The notes: a model not told the origin generated them from the letters alone. Shown: positions 9,327-20,817, numbered from the stretch's first letter. The stretch: DNA of 36,770 nt from Kalaharituber pfeilii (GCA_015179045.1 WHUZ01000194.1:1-36770); one strand, 5' to 3'. A program made the numbers and translations.

Positions 9327-9452
9327 GCTTACTCATTACAGAGATTAGCAACATTTCTGGGCAGAGGTCTTTGAGGAAGAGGAGATAGCAGATGAGTCTT
9401 CTGATACTAATATTGTGGAGGTAGGGTGGTAGGTAAAAGAAGAGCAGTGTAA
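9327..9452 (-). pseudogene. gag: A gag N-terminus and primer site
   Basis: Continues element A beyond the T1 insertion. It aligns to T1 8455-8580. The start codon position reads ATA instead of ATG. Next to the LTR the plus strand reads GAGCAGTGTAA, which is T1's GAGCGGTGTAA with one transition. Confidence 0.8.
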
Positions 9453-10195
9453 TATTATGGGCATGAGGTACTTAGCTTCAGTAGGTGCTAGAAGGGACCG
9501 GATATTACAGCTATAATGAGAAAAATAGCAGTGCTGGCATTGTACTAGAAGTATGAATATGATAATTTCAGAATAACTACGGAGGTATATATATGGTAGA
9601 CCGGACTGGCAGCTACTCAGCAGGGAGTACACAGCAGAGTGGAGTAATCCATAAGTATATTGAGGGAATGATAGGTTCAAAGTTTATAGAGAAACTTAGA
9701 ATACTACTTATGTCTTAATTCTTCTAACTATACTATTACCAGCTGGTGCTTATATAGACTTTAGTGCAGCTATATATAAGGAGTTAATAAATAAATAATT
9801 GGCTGGCAATGCAGCGATTCCTTATTAATGCCAATACCTATAGTAATAGACATATATAATGAAAATATGCAAAAATAGTATGGGACAAAGATAATGAATG
9901 TACTAATGCATGTATGTATATTAATAAAGCTTCTGTAACTTGAGTGTATGCATCAAGCTGCATTCTGGATGACACACCCTTCTATAGTACTACCCTATCT
10001 AAATAATGCAAGAATCAACAGCTAACTCTAATGGGTGATCAGTCTAGTTAATCAGTATTAGTCTTATATTTAATTATAGGGTCAGCATTATTCCCTTGGT
10101 AGGTAAGTCTTTACCTTAAGTCATGGCAGCTAATTAGTAGTAGTATCCTTGCCTCTTACTACAGTAGTAGATAAGTTTCCACCTTAGCTATAACA
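9453..10195 (-). repeat. LTR of element A (5' LTR)
   Basis: 743 bp, colinear with the T1 LTR along its whole length, ending CTATAACA. Differences are nearly all C>T or G>A. The TATA element (9756-9749) and the start block (9708-9701, degraded to ATACTACT on the plus strand) keep the 48-nt spacing. Confidence 0.93.
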
Positions 10196-11230
10196 GAATG
10201 GCTTTAGAAACTATTCTAGAAGACTGTTCAATACTAGTCTTTATAGGCCACTCTGTAAGAAACTAGATGACATAGGATAGCTTTATTTCCAGTACACAGG
10301 TCCATATGTATCTCAGATTAAATCAAGATCAGATGTGACAACTTAGTACCCTATAAGATTGAGAGAGTTATAGTACAGTAATAATAACTCAGACGAAGAT
10401 CAGTATAAAGACTCTCCATATAAATAATATAAGAGTAGTAGAAGAGAACTACTGCCTCCTAGCTAGAATAGCAAGCTATATTCTTTTTATAGAAGTGAGC
10501 TATATACCCAATTCTTTCAAATATACTCAAAGTTATCACAATCTATACCACACTCTCTCATAGGTACTAAAAGAAATAAAGATAATATTAAAGAAGATGA
10601 TATAGCCTATAACAAAGATTGTTATACTTGCTATAAAGGAATTTTAGGAAAAGTAACTAAAGTTATAGGGGATTACTATAGTAAACAGGCTGATAATAGT
10701 AGCTTGTAGGATACTAATCTTGAGTCACAGATACTAGTAGTGGATTTAAAGGGAAACTAGAATACCTTAGACTCAGATAATGCTTTATGGTCATAGAGGC
10801 AGTCAGGTGCATATGGTTGTAGCTGTCAAGTTATAACTTTAATATAGAGGTCGACCTGTATTTGTAGCAGTAATAGTATATTAAATAAAGTATAGTAAGA
10901 AAGAAGTAAAGAGAAGAAAGATAAGATATATAAGGAGAGGGATGATAATAAGTCCAATAGAATAGCTAATGTGAAAGAGGAGGATAAGGATAAGTAATAT
11001 AAGGAATACAAAAAAGATGAGGAAGATGAGGAGAATAATAAGAATAGTTAAAGTAATAAGAGTGATGAGAAAGGTAGGTACTGATTAGGACTAGCAGGAT
11101 AATTAGGAGATATATATATGAAATGCAAAGTTAGGCAGTATGATATGATTTAGTGGCAAATAGCCTAATTCTAATAAGAACTGAGATTCTTTTGAGAAAG
11201 CAAAGTATATTATTTATATATATAGTAAAT
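10196..11230 (+). pseudogene. Decayed long reading frame of unknown function
   Basis: Reading from the base after the A LTR, one frame runs about 345 codons to the poly-T tract. Its breaks are almost all TAA or TAG; reading each as a mutated Gln (CAA/CAG) or Trp restores a continuous frame. Order: a Tyr/Ser/Arg-rich part (PLCKKLDDIG near 10248, LYFQYTGPYVSQIKSRSDV after it), a middle with four Cys (DCYTCYKGILGKVTKV near 10620; GCSCQ near 10818), then a strongly charged Lys/Glu/Asp-rich tail (10890-11070). I recognise no domain. It could be the gag of another retroelement or a host gene fragment. It has no start or end context, since it abuts an LTR. Confidence 0.45.
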
Positions 11231-11240
11231 TTAGAGTAGA

Positions 11241-11259
11241 TTTTTTTTTTTTTTTTTTT
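11241..11259. repeat. Poly-T tract (19 T)
   Basis: A run of 19 T followed by ATTTTATTAA. Read on the minus strand it is a poly(A), which could be the tail of a minus-strand retroposed sequence to its right. I see no RT or RNA-gene sequence next to it, so it may equally be a simple repeat. Confidence 0.8.
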
Positions 11260-11404
11260 ATTTTATTAATCACTACCCAAAGGGTAGATATATTCTTTAT
11301 GTATGGCTATGTTAAGCTGAGGCCATATAATAATGTGTGTATAAGCATAGTCTACTTATATAGATTATGAATATAGTATAAGTAATTGTCTATTATAGAC
11401 TGGT

Positions 11405-11660
11405 CAAATAATTATAATAGATAAGTAGATAGATAGTAGAATAATTGGTAGGTAGGATAACTAGATATATGATATTGAAATGGATAACCAAAAGGAATAA
11501 TGGGATGGCTTAAATTGCTTGATAGTTAGATAGATAGTTTGGCTGAATAGATAGCCTCACTGAATAGACAGTCAGATAAATAGTTGAATAGACAGTCAGA
11601 TGCATAGATGGTCAAATGGATGGACAGTTGGATGGACAGTTCAATAGATAGCTAGAGAGA
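11405..11660. repeat. Degenerate GATA/GACA-type minisatellite
   Basis: Tetramers GATA, GACA, GATG and GGTA recur, with longer blocks of the form GAATAGACAGTCAGAT (two copies near 11556-11602) and GGATGGACAGTT (two copies near 11618-11641). No coding sense on either strand. Confidence 0.75.
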
Positions 11661-12027
11661 AGTTAATAATAAGTGGGATTGTAAGATGAATAATGAAGGG
11701 CCGAAAGATGATTAAGTAGATGTTCTAGATAGATAAGAGTAGATAAAGTATATTTACAATATTCAATTCCTAAAGAGACTCTTAAATCTATTGATTTAGA
11801 TTAATTGAGACTTGAATAAATATATAAGATATAGAAGGTGTACTGCCAATACTAGAGAGACTTGAATAATATAGGTTAAATAGTATAAAACTAGGAAAAG
11901 TAAGGCAAATTTATGAGAGACTGAGTTAAGTTGAAAATTAGTAAAGTGGACCTGGTTAAACTATAGTCATCATTATGTATCAATTTGAACCTCAAAAACT
12001 AAGACTATCCAGAATACTTCAGAACTG
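11661..12027. other. AT-rich sequence without recognisable content
   Basis: No reading frame, repeat or element end was recognised between the minisatellite and the start of similarity to T1. Confidence 0.4.
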
Positions 12028-12539
12028 GACATAAAAATTTGCTAATGTAAAAACAGATTTTCTTAAATATCTGGTAAGAGTTCAGAACTTAACAGAAGGT
12101 CAATGAATGCTTTATCAGATTTTCCTGAAACACTAATAGGATATATATAATTCAAAGCAGAAGAAACAGAATTAGGAACCAGAATACCAAAAAATGAAAA
12201 ATAAAAGCGAAAATGAAAAATAAAAATAAAAAAAATATATAAGAATCTTAATTATTGGAAGTCTTACTTTGTGATCTCATTTTCAACTCCTTATCTAGTC
12301 TGCTAAAGAAACAATTAATGCAGAGGCCACATGGTCTATAATAGCCCTAATGATCTTTACAGTTTTGAATTTTACCTTACAACTAAGGAGATCACTATGA
12401 TAGAGAGTCCTATATACTAAGCAGGATCTCTATTCACTCTAAGTTAAACAGTTTAGTGATTCTCTCAGATCTCTCGATAGCCTCTAAGGTAGCCTGAATT
12501 TGTCTTTATCTTCTTTATGCTAGTTAAGATAGTGGATTT

Positions 12540-13900
12540 GTGACTCTAGAGTGTTTTACTTTTCCTTTGTCTTCCTTCTTTGGCCTTAGTTGGATTTTCT
12601 ACCACTTCTTTTTGCAATATAATATAATCTTATACTTGATATATTAGTTGCCTTTCTTTTAAATCAGTTTTTCAGGTATGTTATTGCTTTTCTTGTTCTT
12701 TGAAGGTGGAGGTAGCTGTATTGTAGAGCTGCTACAAATACAGGTAATATTTGTCTTAGTAGTAGAGAGAGTGAAGTACTTATCCTTAGGCTTTCTCAGA
12801 GTATCAGCAATTGAAACTTCTATTGGTTCTAGTTTGCATTAATACTCAAAAATAACCTGCTAGAAGATTCTAGATATCTTTTGAATGCTGGCAAAGATGT
12901 TGGAAATGAGAACAGGGTCAGGGTTCTTTGCCATATCATTATACTAATACTTTATTGATTTCAATTATAAAATCCTATATTCTATTCTACTACTTGTATC
13001 CAAATATTTTGAGCAGCCTCTGCAATGGCTGAAGAGTCCTAGAATATTATATGCAGTAGAGTTAGAGCTGTAGTATATAAGACTAAGAAGTTCTAATAAA
13101 AAAGGTAAGGGTAGAGCCCTCCAAACAAGAGGTTTTGTTGTCAGCAGTAATTTGTGAACTCCTAGTCTATTATTGAACTAGAAAAAGAAAGTTATTAAGC
13201 TCTTTTTCATTTCCATCAAACCTTTTTAGAGCGGGAAATTTTTGCAGAAGGTGAAAGAGGTTCCTATAGGATTAACTGATAGAGGAGAAGGTGGTGGTGG
13301 TAAATCTTGGGCTTGGTGGAAGCTATAAGGAGACGTACAAGGAGGCAGAAGGCCCTATAGCAATAACTAACTTATAGAGATAATAAGAAGGTGGAGAAGG
13401 GAAGAAAGGTCCTATAGCAGTACTTGACTTATAGGAAAAATGAAGAGGCATAGGGTCTCGTACTTGACAAGAACTGCAAGGTGGGATATGAGAAGGAGAA
13501 GTACCTATACCATCAATACCTAGTAGAGAAGATCATCTGAGATAAGATTTTATTATGCTATATAATTTGCTAATTCAAGTTAGGGAATATTTACAAGTTG
13601 TTGAAGAAACTATACTATCAGTACTTGACAGAGGGAATGCTTCAGAGAAAAGCCTTTCAGATCTGAGTAGACCAAAGAGACTGCACTGGCTACTGTTATA
13701 ATATTTGACAATACATATTTGCTACTAGCTAGGCAATATAGATTATAATATTTTATTTTATAGTTTTTCTTAGAGAGAGCAATGGATATATTATCTTGGA
13801 ATGCTTGCTTATCATAAAGGTTGGCAACATCTCTGAGAAGAGGTCCTTAAGAAATAGGAGATAGCAGATGAGCCTTCTAGTACTGACAATATGGAGGTGG
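12540..13900 (-). pseudogene. gag: E gag remnant
   Basis: Same order as in T1: basic C-terminal end near 12560, then capsid pieces, then the Ser/Pro-rich start. Many frame breaks; no frame longer than about 60 codons. It is recognised by nucleotide alignment to T1, not by protein motifs. Confidence 0.7.
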
Positions 13901-13928
13901 GATGGTAGATGAAAAAGGAGCAGTATAA

Positions 13929-14636
13929 TATTATGAGTATGAGGGGCTTGACTCCAATAGGTACTGGAAGAGATTAGATGTTAAGGCTATAGTAAGGTAA
14001 ATACAGTGGGTTAGAATAGCTATGGAGGTATATATGGCAGATCAAAAGGGCAGCTACTCAGCATAGAATATACAGTAGAGTAGAGTAATTCATAGGCATA
14101 TTGAGGGAATATTAGGTTCAGAGTTTATACCAAAACTTAGAATATCACTTATGTCTTAATGCTTTTAACTATGCTATTACTAGCTGGTACTTATATAGAC
14201 TTCAGCATAGCCATACATGAGGAGTTAACAAATAAATAATTAACTAGCCCTATGGTAATTCCTTATTAATACCAATACTCATAGTAATAGTTATATGTAA
14301 TAAAAATATACAAAAATAGTACAGAACAAAGAAAACAAATATATTAAGGTATATGCATATATAAATAAAACTTTCATAACTCGAGTATATATATTAAGCT
14401 GCATTCTGGATGATATACCCTTCTGTAGTACTACTCTATCTAAATAATATAAGAATCAATAACTAAGCCTAATACGTAATCAGTCTAGTCAATTAGTATT
14501 AGTCTTATATTTGATTGCAGGGTCAGTATTTTCTCCTTGGTGGGTAAGTCTTCACCTTTAGCCATAGTAGCTAATTAGTAGTAGAACTCTTACTTCTTAT
14601 CATAGTAGTAGGCAAGTTTCCACCTTAGCTATAACA
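13929..14636 (-). repeat. LTR of element E (5' LTR)
   Basis: 708 bp, colinear with the T1 LTR and about 35 bp shorter. It begins TATTATGA (T1: TGTTACGG) and ends CTATAACA. The preceding plus-strand bases GAGCAGTATAA are the degraded primer-site block. Confidence 0.9.
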
Positions 14637-17125
14637 ATACTACTTAACTTCTATTTATTCTTATGCTTTACATTCTCCTTCTGCTTATACTAATTATATA
14701 CCTAATAATTGCTACCAACTACAATCTACTAACCTACATATAAGAATTAAGAAAGTAAATTAATTTCTACTATGACAAGTTTATATCGCAGCAATTGTAG
14801 TAAGAACAACTTTATACTAATTGAATTTTTATGGCAAGAGGTTGATGAAAGATACTAGCTTCAAATAGTTATTAATAACTACATCTATTAGCTAGCATCA
14901 TAGTTGAATACTATATAGTGAGAGCTAAATATTGCCTACTTATATCTTTCCCCCATATAAAGAACTAGACTTGTATTAGCTATAGTATCAGAAACCCTCT
15001 AAGATAACTCTATGAAGGCTACCTCCCTACTTGGTAACTAATCTGTTAAAAGTTCAGAGGAATATAAAAACTTAATCTATAGCTTCATAGAAGCTAATCT
15101 GGAGTATAACTTGGCTGCTGAACCTTCAATTACCTATATATTTAGACTATTACCTAAAGCTACAATCCTCCCAGTAATTAAACCTGTGAAAGTACTCCTG
15201 TAAGAAATATTGTATATATAATTTCAACTATCACTTTTCATACTGAGATATCCTCTATTATAGTACTCTCAGTAGCAGCTATACCTTTGGTCTCAGAGCT
15301 ACTCGATACCATATCTACTACTGTAACAAACTCTAAGCTTTCTTGAGATCCCAAGAGTACACTTACCAAAACCAAGAGGATCGCTTTTCCTAGTATTCAG
15401 ATCTATTTTGGGATTCTTATTGTCATTCTCCTCAAACAGGAAGAAGGCAGTATATCGAACTTCTACACTAGCTCTCAAAGTATCAAAGAGGGTAGTAAAG
15501 GTCTATTAAGAAATACTAGTGATAGTAGCTTTCTGAAAGACTACAAATAAGACTGCTCAGAAGCTGAAGAAAGCTACAGAGTAAACTTCAGATAAAGCCA
15601 GAAAGGCCCTTATAAATATTATGAACCTCACCACCACCTACCCCCAATAACAAAAGACTAACTAGGCTACTACTACCTACAACCTGGAAGCCCTAAAGGA
15701 TAAACTCCTAGATCATATGCAATAGTAATATAATAACTTCAACAACTACCTAGATTAATAATAGACTGTCTTAAATACTAAGTTCACAACTGCTCTTAAT
15801 TAGTAAAAGACTAAACTCATCTAGGAGTTTGCTAACTAGATTAACCCCCTTATCACCAAATTTAATATGATGCTAAATATATCTTAAACTCTAATAACAC
15901 TGGCCCAACCAAAGAAGCCAGCTCTAGTCAAACTATCTAATAATATTCTTCTACCTTTAGCTCCTCTTGCTGCTCCTCCTAGTAGTAACCTAACTCCTCT
16001 TTCAGATGCTTGTAGTAGTGGCAGTGGTAGCAGCCCCTCTCCTAGCAGACATCGACCTCTCCTGCTAAGAAATTCCTCTCTACCTTAGCAAGAACTAAAA
16101 GTTCCTCTCCAAGTTAATATACTAACCTTTAATAGACTATAGAATAGAGTAAATGATTTTTTCCACTACCTCTAATCATACTTCTAGATACCTAGAGCTA
16201 ATAGCCATTAACTAAGACTCAATCTACTTACCCAATATATAGAGAGTAAGGTATTAGACTAGTAGTATGATACTTAGGACACAGTTACAACCTGAACAAA
16301 AGCCGAAGTACTCATTCAAGCTACATACTTAAACTCTTAGTAGACTACTAAAGCTGTGCAAAAGTTAAGTATACTGGAACTATTATTGACTTCTTTATAG
16401 AGATCAATAAGCTTAACTAACTTGCTAAGATACTGGAATAAGCCCTCATTATTATAATCATACTAAACCTCAAGACTTAAATCTAGAGTATAATAGCAGA
16501 ATATCTTCAAGTGATAATGAACTGAAAGAAGTTTAAACAGCTTGCTATTTCAATCACTAGATATGTTACTACTATATCAGCCTTAAACTTCTCTAGCTTT
16601 TTACAAACAAATACTAATACCTCAACTCTCCATTCATTCTCTGCTTCTCTAATAAACCATATACTCTAGAATCCAACCAACCATGACAGTATACTACCTT
16701 AGGTCAAACAAGACTAAAGAGCTCAGGAAGAATATAGAAAATATGAATAGAAAGGTCATAAAGAGAAGGACTATTAGTTAGGTTATACTTATATCAAACC
16801 CAAAAGTAATAATAAATGAAAGTAAGAAGTAGAGACTATAAAGACTCTCAAAAACTAGATAGAAAGAGCTCTATAAAATAAATAAAGATGAACTAACCAA
16901 GAGTCACTTCATATTATTGAACTTAACTTATATAATGAAGATATTAAGAAGGAACTGAAGTCAGAAAATGAGTAGAAAGTCTCAACAGTATCTTCAGTCA
17001 AGCTTCTGAATATTATCCTCTTCTTACTACTGACATTGAGTTTAAAGATGTCAATTTCAAGATCAGAGCAATTATCAATCTTAGTGTATCTGCTTCTTGT
17101 ATATTATTGGATTTAGGTAGGAAAC
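14637..17125 (+). pseudogene. gag: Element C, left part: 5' interior and gag
   Basis: Colinear with the minus strand of B from its primer site inwards. ATACTACT at 14637-14644 matches B's primer-site block with transitions, followed by the leader and then gag. The B start codon region aligns near 14990. A knuckle-like stretch at about 16728-16770 keeps the His, but its Cys codons read Tyr. The protease start (17070-17110) reads AIINLSVSASC where B has AIIDVGTFTSY, so the catalytic Asp is Asn. Stops are mostly TAA/TAG. C has no 5' LTR of its own here; the E LTR lies in that place in the opposite orientation. Confidence 0.85.
17121..17125. repeat. Target-site duplication of B, left copy (GAAAC)
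   Basis: GAAAC is repeated at 24225-24229. The insertion lies in the protease region of element C. Confidence 0.95.
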
Positions 17126-17740
17126 TGTTAGGCCAAGTGCTTCAACGTTGCTAAGCGGTAGCAGTCCGGTACAAATGGTACGGCTAAAGGTAAGCGACGA
17201 AGGAGAGTGGGCAAAAAATACGTAATAAATATAGAGTTCGAATAAAACTTAGGACACTACTAGTATCTTAATTCTTCATAACTAATGGCGGGCAGTTAGG
17301 ACTTATATAGTAAGTGTCTGTCATATATGACTCATCAATAATTAATAACATGACTGTAACGTGATAACACTATCTTGTAAAATAGATAAGTAAATATAGA
17401 AATAGTAATGTAATAGAAACATATGATAGTGCAGATCCCTTTTCCAAAACCAATAAGCAAGTGAAATGTTATCTATATTACAACTATGCATTATTAGTAA
17501 AGGTATTGTAAGTGGCACCGGTTGCAATGTAAGCGATGTAACCAGCACCGTAAGCAACATGTATATATTAGTGCAGTATACGTACAAGAACTAATACACA
17601 TGTCTGTAAGGTAACTGCCGAACAACCAAAGTGTATGACGGCTCACCTAGTATTGATCAGATACATCTTAGCAAGTCTTATAATAGTACAGTAGTGGTAC
17701 CTTCCCAATATTTGGTAGGTCTTTACCTTTAGCCATAACA
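17126..17740 (-). repeat. B LTR, left copy (3' LTR)
   Basis: 615 bp, ending AGCCATAACA. TATATAAG at 17309-17302 (minus) and the degraded start block ACACTACT (plus, 17254-17261) keep the 48-nt spacing. The short open frame inside it is not a gene; it recurs in altered form in the other LTR. Confidence 0.95.
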
Positions 17741-17756
17741 TCACCCCCCGTCTTAG
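17741..17756 (-). promoter_or_regulatory. B polypurine tract
   Basis: The minus strand reads CTAAGACGGGGGGTGA directly against the 3' LTR, matching the tract in T1. Confidence 0.8.
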
Positions 17757-17988
17757 AGGTCCTTCATCCCAAAGGCCTACTAAGTCAATCTAAGAGTATC
17801 ATTGACCCTTCAGTAGATTAGTGAACTTATCTTTTATAGCTAAGCAATTTGGCATACCATAATATATAGTACTTGTTCATTAATAACTTTTGTATTAATG
17901 GCTGATAGTAAGACTGGTGTGTCCTGCACAACAGTATTAGATATATTAAGTACTAGTTTACGTAGTACTTATATGAAGTTCAAAGCCT
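17757..17988 (-). other. B 3' untranslated region
   Basis: Between the chromodomain stop and the polypurine tract. No coding content seen. Confidence 0.5.
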
Positions 17989-18207
17989 TTAGACATTCAG
18001 CTCTCTGTGCTTGCACGAGTTATTCTCAATGAACTCCGTGAGTGGTTCGATACCACGTTGAAGATTTGCAAGTGGTTCCCATATATTATCATCTTTGTTG
18101 TACCCTTGCCAACGGATTCGGTACTTAACTTGACCTCGGACCCTTCTGCTATTAACAACATAGTCAATGTTATAGTAGAGTTCTTCTTCATCATTATCGA
18201 CGTCCAT
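17989..18207 (-). pseudogene. B chromodomain (C-terminus of integrase)
   Basis: 72 codons open to a TAG or TAA end. YYNIDYVVNSRRVRGQVKYR, then IRWQGYNKDDNIWEPLANLQ, then a helix GIEPLTEFIENN. This is a near-complete chromodomain: the aromatic positions at the start (Y), W of RWQGY and W of NIWEP are present. In chromoviruses it reads methylated histone H3 and directs insertion to silent chromatin. The domain itself looks intact, but the upstream integrase is broken, so it would not be made as part of pol. Confidence 0.92.
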
Positions 18208-19330
18208 CTGGTCATTATTTCAGACTCGGTATGGCTTTAGAAGGCTAGTGTAGATGACTTTGTATAGGCAGATGCCTCGAGGTAAGTCAAGTTCATAGGT
18301 ATACCGAGTAACAACTCTCTTGACCTTATAGAGACTAATATACTTATTCCTAAGTACCCTATGATTGACAGCGATAACTCGAAGGTTGCGTCGGTCAATG
18401 AGAACTTGGTCTCCTACTCAGAACTGATGAGACTTCTTAATATGAAGTTGAGACCTCTTGTCATTTATCTTGTTGAGAGTGTTATGGATATTGTTATAAA
18501 CTGTAGTCATCCAATCAAGCCAGTCTTCTACTGCAGGTAATATGAAGGTATAGTTGTCTGAAACGTGAATAGTCTTTGGGTTGAATCCATATAGGCTTTC
18601 GAAGGGTGTGTAACCGTGGGTTGATGTGCATAAGGAGTTATAGGCAAACTCAGCTAGGGGTAGTCAAGTAGTCTAACAGTTTTGATAATCATGACAGAAG
18701 ATACATAGGTATTGCTTCAATATTTGGATGGCTCTTTCGGAAAGTCCATCGGTCTGGGGATGGTATGTAGTGGAGAGTCGGAGCTTAATGTCAAGCTTGT
18801 TGTTTAATTCTTTCCAGCATGCAGAGGCAAATTAGGGTCCACGGTTGAAGGTAATTGCAAGAGGTAGACCATGGTGTTGCTATATCTCATTGATATAAAT
18901 GGATATGACGTCGGTAGCTGTCCAAGTCATCTTGGCTAGTAGGTATTGTTGTACTTTGGTGAACTGGTCAGTAATGACGAGGATAGCATTGAAGCCTGTT
19001 GATTCTGGTAGTTTTCTGACGAAGTCCATTGCGATTTCCTCGAAGGGCTTGATACCCATAGGCATTGGGATAAGTTGTGTCCTACATGGATGTCTGTCTC
19101 CTTTGGCCTTCTGACAGTAAGCATAACTTGCAATGTAATATTGAGTATTTTCCTTCCATCCATCTCAGTAGAAGTTCCTTGATATTATTTCGTGAGTATG
19201 GTGCACTCCCCAGTGACTAGTGACATTGGAGTCGTAGCATTGCTTTATGACTTTGAGCCGGTATTGTTCTGGTACTACTAACAACCTATCTTTTCTTCTT
19301 TCTCAGTCGTTAATATTGATCCCATCAAGG
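18208..19330 (-). pseudogene. B integrase remnant
   Basis: Order on the minus strand: zinc-binding region with HWGVHHTHE and SYAYCQKAKGDRHP (the first Cys of C-x2-C reads Tyr), then FEEIAMDFVRKLPES with the first catalytic Asp (near 19030). Next comes FNRGP at 18838-18852, where the second catalytic Asp is Asn (codon at 18846-18844), then HPQTDGLSERA with the catalytic Glu kept. The GPF/GPY-like C-terminal part runs into the chromodomain. Several TAG/TAA stops stand at Gln or Trp positions. The open piece at 18880-19065 is 61 codons. Dead by both stops and the Asp>Asn change. Confidence 0.9.
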
Positions 19331-19938
19331 TCGTAGTCTCATTCGACAGGTTCTTCATTGATTAGAAGTTGCCTGTCTTTGAGTAGTTGTACCTCTAGTC
19401 TGGTGGGTTTATCATCGGACCTCCTGGTTAATGCATTGGCCTTCCCGTTATCTACTCCTTCCCAGTAGTGGATAAGGAAGTCAAACTTGTATAGTTTAAT
19501 ATACTAGTTTGCTTGTCGAGAGTTAAGCCTTTGCTTGGAGGCGAAGTAAGTGAGGCCATAATGGTCAGTATATATGTCAATATGAATACCTTATAACCAG
19601 GTGCGCCATTTGCAGAAGCAGTCAACTATGGCCAGGAGTTCCTTATCATGAATAGGATAGTTGCATTCCATAGGGTTAAGGGCCCTGGAGTGGAAGTCGA
19701 TAGGGTGAAGAGTTTTGACTTGGTTGGTAGTATAGTATTAGGAGAGTATGCCTGCAAGAGCTTGATTGCTAGCGTCAGTCTCCATGATCATAAGTAGGAT
19801 ACGGGTATACTGCCAGAGTATTAGTGCGGACATAAAGGCATCCTTTAATTCATTAAAGGAGTGTTGTTGTGCGTCAGTCTGGGTAAATAGTACATTTCCG
19901 GTTAGTTGGGTTAGTGGTCGGGTTTTGGTACTGTAGTT
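19331..19938 (-). pseudogene. B RNase H remnant
   Basis: Recognised by its end, VDNGKANALTRRSDDKPTRL (near 19400-19460), matching NGKADALSR of gypsy RNase H, and by its place between RT and integrase. Interrupted by stops; catalytic residues were not all traced. Confidence 0.75.
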
Positions 19939-20811
19939 TTAGATAAACCGGTAATAGTAATTTGCAAAACCTAAGAACTTTTGAACCTCCTTCTTCTTCA
20001 TTGGTATGGGCCAGTCGGTGATGGCACTAAGTTTCTTCAGCTCCATTTTGATTTCAGACCTATTGATGAGTTGGCCGAGGAACATTGTTTCCTTGATGTA
20101 GAATTCCAACTTCATAAGGTTGACAGCAAGTCCGTGTTCGGCAAGCTTAGCCAGAACTTGTGCCACTATCTTTTGGTATTCTCGTTCAGTCCTTCTCCTA
20201 TAGATTAGTATGTTATCAATGTACCAGACTACTCCATCGATGTCCTTCAGTATCTTGTCTATCATTTCTTGGAACGAGATAGGGGCATTAACTAAACTGA
20301 AGGGCATGACAGTATATTCGAACAAGCATTTCTTTGTCTTGAAGACGGTCTTCCATTCATTGCCAGACTTAATTTGAATAAGATAGTAGCCATGTTTGAG
20401 GTCCAATTTGGTAAACCATTTGGCTCCTTGGGTCTTTTCAAGGAGGTTGGTCATTAGTGGTAGGGGGTATCGGTTCGGGATAGTAAGCTTATTAAGCTAC
20501 TGATAGTCCATACATAACCATAGTGATCCATCCTTCTTCCAAACAAAAAGTATCAGTATGCTGGCTGCTGATCGGGACTATCTAATCTTCCCAGTAGGAA
20601 GGTACTCTTCTAAATATCTCTTCAGAGCTTCATCTTCCTCCCATATTGTCTTATATATTGGGCTAGTAGGTACTTTAGCATTAGGGTCTTTAAGTGGGAT
20701 TTCATGGTCCCAAGGTCTATGAGGGGGTAATCGGCGAGCCTGTTCTTTAGAGAAAACTTTAGCGTAATGGGAGTACCATTCGTATACATCAATCATTAGT
20801 AGTATATCCAC
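19939..20811 (-). pseudogene. B reverse transcriptase remnant
   Basis: N-terminal piece 20578-20811: YAKVFSKEQARRLPPHRPWD and HEIPLKDPNAKVP, the usual entry to gypsy RT. Main piece 19939-20454: LLEKTQGAKWFTKLDLKHGY (first catalytic Asp in KLDL), EYTVMPFSLVNAPISFQEMI (G>S in MPFGL), and WYIDNILIY, where the active-site Y-x-D-D reads Y-I-D-N (codon at 20214-20212). Then the thumb and LGFANYYYRFI. Stops separate the two pieces. The Asp>Asn change alone would abolish polymerisation. Confidence 0.93.
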
Positions 20812-20817
20812 TTCCTC

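Larger units (their letters stand above)
1..10195 (-). mobile_element. Element A: old Ty3/gypsy chromovirus, interrupted by T1
   Basis: Positions 1-3500 align base for base, with small gaps, to T1 from 4890 to about 8454, and 9327-10195 continues the same alignment into the LTR. Together they form one minus-strand element whose 3' end (integrase C-terminus and 3' LTR) lies left of the window. Compared with T1 the differences are overwhelmingly C>T and G>A. For instance, the CpG-rich stretch near 4907-4925 of T1 becomes AT-rich near 18-36 here. Order along the minus strand is LTR, gag, protease, RT, RNase H, start of integrase. No domain is open. A retains about 170 bp near 3306-3478 that T1 lacks, and lacks T1's 145-bp duplication. 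Confidence 0.9.
12028..14636 (-). mobile_element. Element E: third copy of the A/T1 family, truncated
   Basis: Aligns to T1 from about 6850 rightwards: protease region (12028-12260), gag (12540-13900) and 5' LTR (13929-14636). RT, RNase H, integrase and the 3' LTR are missing on the left. It carries the gag segment that T1 has lost (near 13640-13790), as A does. It is as strongly mutated as A. The right LTR edge meets the interior start of element C directly at 14637. Confidence 0.88.

Noticed and set aside
11405..11660. Repeats resembling a CRISPR-like array
   Set aside because: No constant repeat with unique spacers of equal length; it is a degenerate tetramer-based minisatellite in a eukaryotic-type sequence.
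17342..17587. 81-codon frame in the B LTR, also seen at 23826-24083
   Set aside because: LTR sequence duplicated by the element; it shows no known motif and the two versions differ as neutral sequence would.
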